DNA from: Prosthecobacter sp.
GTDB lineage: Bacteria > Verrucomicrobiota > Verrucomicrobiia > Verrucomicrobiales > Verrucomicrobiaceae
NCBI GenBank assembly: GCA_021733925.1
Contig: JAIPJY010000045.1
Span: forward strand, 1 to 57,853
Direction of reading: 5' to 3'
Length of the DNA stretch: 57,853 nt
The notes under the pieces are model-generated. The model saw only the letters and a program-made list of their open reading frames with translations, made no database searches and was not told where the DNA came from. This document shows positions 1 to 6,311 of the stretch, one piece after another. Positions within the stretch are counted from its first letter, which is position 1. The number at the start of each line of letters is the position of its first letter. A program made the translations under genes and the position numbers.

Positions 1-137
1 ACAGCGTGATCCAGCAGATCAAGGCGGCCGCACGAGGCTTTCGCAGCTTCGCGAGCTACCGCCGTCGCATCCTGTTCTTCTGCGGCAAACTTGACCTCAA
101 ACCCGTCCTCTAATCACACGACAATCCCCGAAGAACC
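1..137 (+). mobile_element. Right end of an ISL3-family insertion sequence (partial)
   Basis: The window opens inside an insertion sequence. The transposase tail stops at 111-113. It is followed by a putative terminal inverted repeat which, read on the minus strand from 137, begins GGTTCTTCGGGG, resembling the GG-TCTTC ends of ISL3 elements as I recall them. The border at 137 is inferred because the Sel1-repeat coding frame of the neighbouring gene makes family sense only up to about that point. If so, bases 138-145 (aacaaaat) would be one copy of an 8-bp target duplication; the partner copy lies outside the window. Confidence 0.6.
3..113 (+). CDS. ISL3-family transposase, C-terminal fragment
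   Basis: The last 36 codons of a transposase are visible in frame from base 3, ending in TAA at 111-113. The encoded stretch (IKAAARGFRSFASYRRRILF, then a short tail ending DLKPVL) matches the C-terminal signature of the IS204/IS1001/IS1096/IS1165 (ISL3) DDE transposases, where an ARGFR block precedes a hydrophobic ILFxxGxLDL tail. The N-terminus and catalytic domain lie upstream of the window. The gene runs rightward, towards the truncated J-domain gene, whose last codons overlap it on the other strand. Confidence 0.8.
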   Translation, partial: SVIQQIKAAARGFRSFASYRRRILFFCGKLDLKPVL

Positions 138-1164
138 AACAAAATCCGAGATTAAACTGGGCCTGAGCTTCTCCTTGGGCGGCTGCCAATCTGTACCAGC
201 TAACCGCTTGCTTGAAATCCTGCTGAATTTCTTTTCCCTGTTGGTATTGACTTCCTAACTGAGTCTGAGCCTGTGGAAGCCCATTTTCTGCTGCTAGTCG
301 AATTAATTTAAGTGCTTCCTTCGAATCTGTTGGCACACCATATCCCGAGGAGTAGCAAGCACCAAGATTGAATTGGGCCTCAGCAAGATTTTGATTTGCA
401 GCTAAGCGAAACCAGTTGGTGGCTTCGATGGGATTTTCAAGAACTCCGAACCCGTTACAGTAAGCGAGTCCAAGATCTAACTGGGCAAGAGAGTGTCCTT
501 TCTCGGCGGCTTTACGATACCAAAAAATGGCTTGGGTTTTATTTTTCATAACGCCAGCCCCTCTTTCATAAGCTAGACCAAGTTCTTCTTGGGCGTCCAA
601 ATCACCGCCATCGGCCTTCATGCGAAGGCTTTCGAACTTTTGCGAGGGCTCGTCAGCTTTATTGGATTGGTTTGGGGTTTTGCGAGGTAGTTGCTGATTG
701 AAAAACCAATATAAAAACAAGGCGCTCCCACAGACAACAACACAAGCGGCGATGGTGTAAATTCTGTTGGCTATCGCAGTCGTTTGTTTGTTTTTGGCTT
801 TCGGCTGCTGCTGCGGGTGATTCGCGGCAGGTGCTGGTTTTCTTGGTGAGGATGATGGTGCGGGGGCTTGAGGCTGTTTTTGAGGCGAGGGTGCCGTGGG
901 GAAGTTTGGTTCCCTTACTGGCTTTTGTGGGCTCTGTTTTGCTTGTGGGCGGTAGGGATGATCGGATTCGGGGATGCGGCTCAAGAGCGCGTATGCCTCG
1001 TTGATCTGATAGGTCCTCGCCTCGGCTTTGTTTCGAAGGTCATTGTTCCCAGTGAAGCGATCAGGATGCCACACCAGTAGCGCGTCGCGGTATGCCTTTT
1101 TCAACCCGGTTTTGCTGATTGGGGTCGAGAGTTCGAGAAGTTGGAGTGCGTCCGTAACATTCAT
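97..1164 (-). CDS. J-domain / membrane-anchored Sel1-repeat protein, 3' end replaced by an IS
   Basis: The 355-residue product has three parts. Residues about 1-65 are a J domain with the HPD motif at 33-35, which in this family stimulates the ATPase of a DnaK partner. Residues 66-130 are a Pro/Gln/Lys-rich linker. One membrane helix lies at about 135-155. From about 190 onward there are Sel1-like (TPR-related) repeats of about 36 residues with LGxxYxxGxGV signatures. The last repeat breaks off after GFCW, and the final eleven or so residues are encoded by the end of the neighbouring insertion sequence. The present stop is therefore accidental and the native gene was longer. The role is unknown; J-domain plus Sel1 suggests a membrane-tethered DnaK co-chaperone recruiting clients through the repeats. 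The start is the only ATG before the J domain; no strong Shine-Dalgarno is seen. Confidence 0.8.
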   Translation of the reverse strand: MNVTDALQLLELSTPISKTGLKKAYRDALLVWHPDRFTGNNDLRNKAEARTYQINEAYALLSRIPESDHPYRPQAKQSPQKPVREPNFPTAPSPQKQPQAPAPSSSPRKPAPAANHPQQQPKAKNKQTTAIANRIYTIAACVVVCGSALFLYWFFNQQLPRKTPNQSNKADEPSQKFESLRMKADGGDLDAQEELGLAYERGAGVMKNKTQAIFWYRKAAEKGHSLAQLDLGLAYCNGFGVLENPIEATNWFRLAANQNLAEAQFNLGACYSSGYGVPTDSKEALKLIRLAAENGLPQAQTQLGSQYQQGKEIQQDFKQAVSWYRLAAAQGEAQAQFNLGFCWFFGDCRVIRGRV

Positions 1165-1229
1165 GGCTTAGACCTGATTTGTAGCGACATGATGACAGAT
1201 CCCAAGTCTTGTGCCATGTTTTTCCGAAT

Positions 1230-1775
1230 TCAATGCTTTGCCATCCAGTCCGCCAGCTGCCGCCTTTGCACGGGCAGCTTGCGGTGGAAGCTGTCTTCGA
1301 TGGCGGCGGCGGCCATGCCGGTTTCGCCTTCGGGGATGATGCCGAGCATTTCGGCGAGGCGCTGCTCGAAGCGGATGATCAAGGCGGGCACGGGGTCCTT
1401 CGCGGCGAGGTAGTCGAGGGCTTTGACGAGGAGATCATGAATCTCGGGAATGGGTGAGCCGGTTTCGGCGACGAGGGTGATGAGTTTGACGAGGTAGGTG
1501 GCGGCGAGCACGCGGCCGTAGCTTTCACGCAGGCCAAGGCGGGGATTGGTCCAGCGGGCTTCGGCGAGGGTGTGGAGGTCGCTCGATTTGCTGCGGACGA
1601 AGCGCAGTTCGGCGGAGACAAACAGATCCAGCACGCCGTAGAGCGGTGATTTGGGGCGCAAAGAGCCTTTGGCGATGGTTTTGAACAGGCCGACCTCCGG
1701 TGAGCACCATTGTACAATGAGGCTGCTCTCCGCATAGCGCGTGCGTCCGATGAGGATGGCCTCGGTTTTTTCCAT
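1230..1775 (-). CDS. recO: DNA repair protein RecO
   Basis: RecO helps load RecA onto SSB-coated single-stranded DNA and anneals strands in RecFOR recombinational repair. The N-terminus ([17 protein letters not shown], then [19 protein letters not shown]) is the typical RecO OB fold, in which residues of the KGSLRPKSP loop contact DNA. The rest is helical, with a conserved [11 protein letters not shown] stretch as in the RecO C-terminal domain. At 181 residues it is shorter than the usual 230-250, and I see no four-cysteine zinc site, so it is a compact zinc-free form. It is divergent from prfB with 48 bp between the start codons, so the two probably share a promoter region. Confidence 0.85.
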   Translation of the reverse strand: MEKTEAILIGRTRYAESSLIVQWCSPEVGLFKTIAKGSLRPKSPLYGVLDLFVSAELRFVRSKSSDLHTLAEARWTNPRLGLRESYGRVLAATYLVKLITLVAETGSPIPEIHDLLVKALDYLAAKDPVPALIIRFEQRLAEMLGIIPEGETGMAAAAIEDSFHRKLPVQRRQLADWMAKH

Positions 1776-1823
1776 GATGACAAAAGGCGTTGAACTCGCA
1801 CGCCAAGACGCTATCTACGCTGC

Positions 1824-2973
1824 ATGGAAAAGACCAGCAAGACCATCCTCACCGACCTCCAATCCCTCGACACCACGGCTCTCAAGGCAAGGTTGGGGGA
1901 ACTCCGGAGGTATCTTTGACGTCCCGAAATTAAAAGACGAACTGGCCATGCTGGAGGACCGCATGGGGGCCCCTGGATTCTGGGATGACGCAAACGCGGC
2001 GCGCAAGACGATCGACCGCACGAACGTCATCAAAAAGAAAATCGGACCGTTGCAGGATCTGGAAGCGCGTGCCGGGGATTTTGACGGGCTGATCGAGCTG
2101 GCCAAAGAGGCGGGCGACACTGACACCTGGCGTGAGGTGGAGCAGGAGCACAAGACGCTCGAAAAGGATGTCTCCACCTTTGAACTGAGCCAGCTGCTGA
2201 GCGGGCCGTTTGACAGTGGCAACGCCTTCATCACCATCCATTCTGGAGCCGGTGGTACGGAGGCCTGTGACTGGGCGGACATGCTGATGCGCATGTATCA
2301 GCGCTGGTGCCAGCGCCGTGGCTACAAGGTGGAACTTATCGACCATGAAGCGGGTGATGACGTGGGCACGCGCTCCGCCACGCTCGAAATCATCGGTGAA
2401 AACGCCTTTGGGTTTCTGCAAACTGAGCGCGGTGTGCACCGTCTGGTGCGAATCTCTCCCTTTGATGCTGCGAAGAAGCGCCATACGAGTTTCGCTTCGA
2501 TTGACGTGACGCCTGACTCCGAAGAGGAGATCGACATTGTCGTGCGTGATGAAGATCTGCGTGTGGATACCTATCGTGCTGGCGGCAAAGGTGGGCAGAA
2601 CGTGAACAAGGTCGAGACTGCCGTGCGTCTGACGCACATTCCTAGCGGTGTCATTGTGGCCTGTCAGATCGAGCGTAGTCAGCCGAAAAACCGCGCGAAA
2701 GCGATGGCGATGCTCAAGGCGAAGCTCTATCAAATCGAAGAAGACAAGCGTCAGGCCGAGATCGACCGCCAGTATGGCGAGAAGAGCGATATCGGCTGGG
2801 GCAGCCAGATTCGAAGCTACGTCTTCCAGCCCTACCAGATGGTCAAAGACCACCGAACAGGTGAAAAGACCAGCGGCGTGCAGGCTGTGATGGATGGTGA
2901 CCTGGATGCCTTCATGGAAGCCAAGCTGCGCGGCCGGAAGGCGGGAGACAATGACAAGGACGACGATGTCTAG
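1824..2973 (+). CDS. prfB: Peptide chain release factor 2 (programmed +1 frameshift)
   Basis: RF2 recognises UAA and UGA stop codons and triggers peptide release. Translation starts at ATG 1824 and reads 31 codons to an in-frame TGA at 1917-1919, then continues in the +1 frame from GAC 1918. The joined protein has about 382 residues. The site, CGG AGG TAT CTT TGA C, is nearly identical to the autoregulatory frameshift site of E. coli prfB, including the internal Shine-Dalgarno-like GGAGG just upstream. Downstream, the SPF stop-codon-recognition motif ([12 protein letters not shown]) and the catalytic GGQ motif ([11 protein letters not shown]) are both present. An uninterrupted frame beginning at 1741 also exists, but its first 59 codons resemble no RF2. 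The gene is divergent from recO. Confidence 0.95.
1906..1920 (+). promoter_or_regulatory. Programmed +1 ribosomal frameshift site of prfB
   Basis: A Shine-Dalgarno-like GGAGG (1906-1910) is followed by TAT CTT TGA C (1911-1920). The slippery CTT and the in-frame TGA are in the arrangement known from prfB. When RF2 is scarce, termination at TGA is slow and ribosomes slip forward, making more RF2; this is established for the family and inferred here from the sequence match. Confidence 0.93.
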
Positions 2974-2976
2974 CGG

Positions 2977-3010
2977 CTGGATTCTAGATGCTTGATCCTA
3001 GATGCTGGAT
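2977..3010. repeat. Short degenerate repeat left of the four-helix-bundle gene
   Basis: Between the prfB stop and the next gene lie two imperfect direct copies of a GATYCTAGATGCT-like word (at about 2979 and 2994). Related words recur in inverted orientation at 3414-3442, so repeats bracket the intervening gene. Confidence 0.6.
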
Positions 3011-3028
3011 GACAGAAAACCGGGATTT

Positions 3029-3406
3029 ATGAGCTATCGGGACCTCGAAATCTGGCAGCTTGCCAAACAATGTTCGATTGAAATTCATACGATGACTCTG
3101 AGGCATCTGCCGAAGTTTGAAATGTATGAGGAGGGGGCGCAGATTCGCCGTTCATCGAAATCGGTGCGATCGAACATTGTGGAAGGCTATGGCCGACGTG
3201 AATATAAGCAGGATTTCGTGCTTCGGTTGACCTACGCTCTGGCCTCCAATGACGAAACCATCGACCATCTGGAAACTTTGTTTGAAACAGGTTCATTGGC
3301 GGATGAGCAGCTATGTTCTAAACTCCGCGAAATGCTCACGCATCTAGGCAAAAAACTAAACCTTTTCATCCAAGCTGTTCGAGAAGGTCATCGATCCTCG
3401 AAGTAG
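3029..3406 (+). CDS. Four-helix-bundle protein, 23S rRNA IVS (S23) family
   Basis: This 125-residue helical protein begins [19 protein letters not shown] and contains the [16 protein letters not shown] signature of the S23 / bacterial four-helix-bundle family. The family was first found in intervening sequences of 23S rRNA genes and is related in fold to the Avd accessory proteins of diversity-generating retroelements. No biochemical role is firmly known; a basic surface that binds nucleic acid is suspected. This copy is free-standing between prfB and an AraC-type gene. Short repeats sit immediately on each side, which suggests that gene and repeats form a small insertion. The start at 3029 is preferred because the family begins at this point; an ATG at 3002 lies inside the left repeat. 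Confidence 0.85.
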   Translation: MSYRDLEIWQLAKQCSIEIHTMTLRHLPKFEMYEEGAQIRRSSKSVRSNIVEGYGRREYKQDFVLRLTYALASNDETIDHLETLFETGSLADEQLCSKLREMLTHLGKKLNLFIQAVREGHRSSK

Positions 3407-3413
3407 CCGTTCT

Positions 3414-3442
3414 GAATCTAGCATCGAGAATCCAGCATCCAG
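3414..3442. repeat. Short degenerate repeat right of the four-helix-bundle gene
   Basis: Read on the minus strand this sequence is CTGGATGCTGGATTCTCGATG followed by CTAGATTC. It contains the same CTGGATTCT and GATGCTxGAT words as the left repeat at 2977-3010. The two together form an imperfect inverted pair around the gene. Confidence 0.6.
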
Positions 3443-3457
3443 CAACGCATATCCCCC

Positions 3458-4324
3458 ATGAAGCCAGTTTTCGAGAAAGTTCCCAAGCGTCAGTGGGAGT
3501 CATTCCACTGTGAGACGGTGCGTGCGCTGGACTATGGGACGCGGTGGCATTTTCATCCGGAGTATCAGCTGACGCTGGCGATTGAGAGCCGCGGGCATCG
3601 GGTGGTGGGAGATAACATCAGTGCGCTCACGGACGGAGACATCGTGCTGATTGGTTCCAATCTGCCTCACGTGTGGCATCAGGACACAAGCGCGAAATCG
3701 CGGCGGGTGAATGCCATCATCGTGCGGTTTGACGAGGATTTCCTTGGGCGTGATTTCATGGCGCTGCCGGAGATGGAGCCGGTGAAGCGGCTGCTGCAGC
3801 GTGCGGCGCGCGGCCTGGAGGTGCGCGGTGCTGCCCGTGCGGTGGTGACGGAGCACATGAAACGTCTCGCTGGCAGCGAGGGGCTGGCAAGGGTGATCGA
3901 ACTGCTGACCATTCTCAATGCGCTGGCCGGGGCAGATGATTTGAAGGCGCTGGCTAGTTCCAACTTTGAGCCCAAGCTTGAATCTGCCGACCAGGGGAGG
4001 ATGGAGCGGGTGATCGACTTCATTCACACGCATCTGACGGAGGAAATCGACCGCGAGCGTTTGGCGAAGCTGGCGCATCTCAGTCTGGGTGCCTTCAGCC
4101 GATTCTTCCACTCACGCACGGGCAAGACGGTGCCCCAGTATGTGAACGAGGTGCGCATCGGCCGTGCCTGCGGCATGCTGGCGGAGGATGTGTCAAACAT
4201 CACGGACATCGCGATGGACTGCGGCTACCGCAACCTAGCGAACTTCAACCGTCGCTTTCGCGAAGTGATGGAGACCACCCCGAGCGCCTACCGCCAAAAA
4301 TTTCGTGGCATGGCGGGGAGGTGA
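3458..4324 (+). CDS. AraC-family transcriptional regulator with cupin sensor domain
   Basis: The 288-residue protein has an N-terminal cupin-like sensor domain (about residues 20-110) with an HFHPEYQLTL metal/sugar-pocket-like motif. A C-terminal AraC DNA-binding domain (about residues 185-285) has two helix-turn-helix motifs; the second contains the family signature DIAMDCGYRNLANFNRRFRE. Regulators of this architecture commonly respond to sugars or other small ligands, but no adjacent sugar operon identifies the target here. The next gene, an Hsp33, starts 48 bp downstream on the same strand. The start codon is the first ATG after the repeat at 3414-3442. Confidence 0.88.
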   Translation: MKPVFEKVPKRQWESFHCETVRALDYGTRWHFHPEYQLTLAIESRGHRVVGDNISALTDGDIVLIGSNLPHVWHQDTSAKSRRVNAIIVRFDEDFLGRDFMALPEMEPVKRLLQRAARGLEVRGAARAVVTEHMKRLAGSEGLARVIELLTILNALAGADDLKALASSNFEPKLESADQGRMERVIDFIHTHLTEEIDRERLAKLAHLSLGAFSRFFHSRTGKTVPQYVNEVRIGRACGMLAEDVSNITDIAMDCGYRNLANFNRRFREVMETTPSAYRQKFRGMAGR

Positions 4325-4372
4325 TGGCCCGCGCCACTTGCGCCGCCATTCATCCGGTGAGATAAGCAGTGC

Positions 4373-5170
4373 ATGAGTCAGATGCTTGAACCGGATCTTT
4401 CCGTGGTGGACCTCCGCTCCTACTTCGTGCGGAAGCGCAATGCGCTGCTGGTGCGGGGGCGCTTCAGTCCGCTGTATCTCGACTACTACCTGCATCTGAT
4501 GCAGTACGGCCTGCAGAATGCAGAGCCGCTGGATCAAATGCTGAAGGATACGCTGGCCGCGATGGCGCTGCATCTCTGTTCACGCCCGCAGGATGAGAGC
4601 TGTGCGTGGACGATCCACGTCAAGGAGCCGCAACGCGCGAATGTGTTCGTCACCGGCAGCTCACGGCCTGGCCGGGTGGCAGGCCGGGTCTTCACCGAAG
4701 ATGTGCGGCAGGAGGGCGAGGCGATGTTCATCTCGCAAGCCACCCGACAGGATCAGTCACCCCGGCAGAGCATGATCGAGTTTCACGGCGACGACATGCT
4801 GAAGGCGGTGGAGACGTTTTACACCACCAGCGAGCAGCGACTCACTCGCTTTTTCCGTCTTGAGGATGAAGAGTTCGTGCAAATCTCGGCTGAGCCGGAT
4901 TGTGATGAGATCTGGCTGTCTGAGCTCACGCTGGAGGAGGTGCTCGCACTCGAAACGAACGAGCATCTCACGCTGCTGGAAACAAGAGGCTACGTGTTTG
5001 AATGCGGCTGCTCCGTGGAGCGCCTGCTGCCCATCATCATGCGCCTGCCGCAGGATGATCTGGACCACATTTTTGCCGACGGCGTGGCGCAGATCACCTG
5101 CCCGCGCTGCGGTGCGGTCTTTCGCACGCCGAAGGAGAGTTTTGAGCAGTGGCGGTCCCAGCAGTCGTAG
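4373..5170 (+). CDS. hslO: Hsp33-family redox-regulated chaperone (divergent)
   Basis: Hsp33 is a cytoplasmic holdase activated when its C-terminal zinc site is oxidised. This 265-residue protein ends with exactly that switch: a CxC pair (C211, C213, in FECGCSVERLL) and a CxxC pair (C243, C246, in ITCPRCGAVF), separated by about 30 residues as in E. coli HslO. The N-terminal chaperone domain is much more diverged than the switch, and the protein is somewhat shorter than the usual 290, so identification rests mainly on the C-terminal domain. Its stop codon TAG (5168-5170) is the first three bases of a BIME-like repeat. Confidence 0.8.
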   Translation: MSQMLEPDLSVVDLRSYFVRKRNALLVRGRFSPLYLDYYLHLMQYGLQNAEPLDQMLKDTLAAMALHLCSRPQDESCAWTIHVKEPQRANVFVTGSSRPGRVAGRVFTEDVRQEGEAMFISQATRQDQSPRQSMIEFHGDDMLKAVETFYTTSEQRLTRFFRLEDEEFVQISAEPDCDEIWLSELTLEEVLALETNEHLTLLETRGYVFECGCSVERLLPIIMRLPQDDLDHIFADGVAQITCPRCGAVFRTPKESFEQWRSQQS

Positions 5171-5220
5171 TGCAAGCGTCCCGCTTGCATTCTCTGACCG
5201 CAAACGAGACGTTTGCACTA
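5168..5220. repeat. REP/BIME-like double hairpin
   Basis: Two 21-base arms face each other: 5168-5188 and 5200-5220, inverted copies with three mismatches. Each arm is itself a perfect hairpin: GCAAGCG-TCC-CGCTTGC in the left arm and GCAAACG-AGA-CGTTTGC in the right. This nested symmetry is the hallmark of bacterial interspersed mosaic elements made of REP sequences. It fills the gap between hslO and the glycosyltransferase gene and could also act as an mRNA 3' stabiliser or attenuator. No RAYT (TnpA-REP) transposase is present in the window. Confidence 0.75.
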
Positions 5221-5225
5221 CTTGC

Positions 5226-6311
5226 ATGAAACTCGCCCTCATCCGCCGTCAGTTCTCCGCCACCGGAGGTGCGGAGCTGTATGTGCAGCGGCTGCTGGGG
5301 GCTTTGACTGCTGCGGGGCATGAGACGCATCTGTTTGCGGAAAAATGGCAGGGGCAGGCAGTTGGTGTGCAGTTTCACAGCGTCAAGGTTGAAGGATCAC
5401 GCGCGGAGCGTCCGCTGCGCTTTGCGGAAGGCGTGAACGCCGCTTTGCAGCATGAGAGATTTGACTGCGTTTTCAGCCTGGAGCGCACGCTGAAGCAGGA
5501 CGTCTATCGCGCGGGAGACGGCCTGCACCGCGTGTGGCTGCAGCGACGCAGACAGTTCGCGCCGTGGTGGAAGCGCCCACTGGTGGGACTGGGGGCGTTT
5601 CATCGCAACATGATGGCGCTTGAAGCGCGCACCTTTGATCCCGCAAACACGCAGCGCATCATCGTGAACTCTGAAATGGTGCGCGGCGAGATCGCGCAGC
5701 ATTTTCCCGACTTTCCGCAGGAGAGGGTGCATACGATTCGCAACGGTGTGGATGTGAAGCGTTTCAAGAACGTGTCGAGATCAGCAGCGCGCAAACGCTT
5801 TGGACTTGAGGACAACGATTTCGTGCTGGTCTTTGTCGGCTCCGGCTGGGAGCGCAAGGGGCTGCCCTGGCTGCTGAAGTTCATGGCCGGGCGCAGCGAC
5901 GATCCGCGCCTCAAGCTGCTTGTCGTCACGCGGGATCGCATGCGCGGCAAGATTCCGCCGAACGTCATTCTCACGGGACCGCTGAGCGATGTGGAGGCCG
6001 CCTATGCCGCCGCCGATGTGCTCACGTTTCTGCCCATTTATGAACCCTGCTCCAATGTGGTGAGCGAGGCTCTGGCCACCGGCATACCGGTGGTCACGAC
6101 GAGTTTCAATGGCGCCAGCGAATTGATCGATTCCGGGATCAACGGGCATGTCCTGGACGATCCCGCCGATCTGGCGACGCTGGGCATGTGCATCAACCAC
6201 TGGCGTGCTCATGGCAGTGCCGGGCCTGTCAAAACTCGGCTGCCGCTCGATCTGGAGCTGAATGTGATGCTTACCTTGCAGGTGCTTGAGCATTCGGCGA
6301 AAGCAGCTTGA
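5226..6311 (+). CDS. GT4-family glycosyltransferase (WaaG-like)
   Basis: The 361-residue protein has the two Rossmann domains of the GT-B fold. The N-terminal part has the acceptor-side GGAELYVQRLL motif, and the region DVYRAGDGLHRVWLQRR is like that in lipopolysaccharide core glucosyltransferases. The C-terminal part has FVGSGWERKG and the donor-sugar motif IYEPCSNVVSEALATGIPVV (the EX7E region), typical of UDP- or GDP-sugar retaining transferases. It probably acts at the cytoplasmic face in LPS-core or surface-glycan synthesis; the exact sugar cannot be read from sequence. The start at 5226 is chosen because MKLALIRRQFSATGGAE is the canonical N-terminus. Its last 41 bases overlap, tail to tail, the end of the giant TPR gene. 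Confidence 0.87.
   Translation: MKLALIRRQFSATGGAELYVQRLLGALTAAGHETHLFAEKWQGQAVGVQFHSVKVEGSRAERPLRFAEGVNAALQHERFDCVFSLERTLKQDVYRAGDGLHRVWLQRRRQFAPWWKRPLVGLGAFHRNMMALEARTFDPANTQRIIVNSEMVRGEIAQHFPDFPQERVHTIRNGVDVKRFKNVSRSAARKRFGLEDNDFVLVFVGSGWERKGLPWLLKFMAGRSDDPRLKLLVVTRDRMRGKIPPNVILTGPLSDVEAAYAAADVLTFLPIYEPCSNVVSEALATGIPVVTTSFNGASELIDSGINGHVLDDPADLATLGMCINHWRAHGSAGPVKTRLPLDLELNVMLTLQVLEHSAKAA

Noticed and set aside
1741-1823. In-frame N-terminal extension of prfB giving a 410-residue protein without frameshift
   Set aside because: The added residues show no RF2 similarity, and the classic leader plus CTT TGA C site explains the gene fully.
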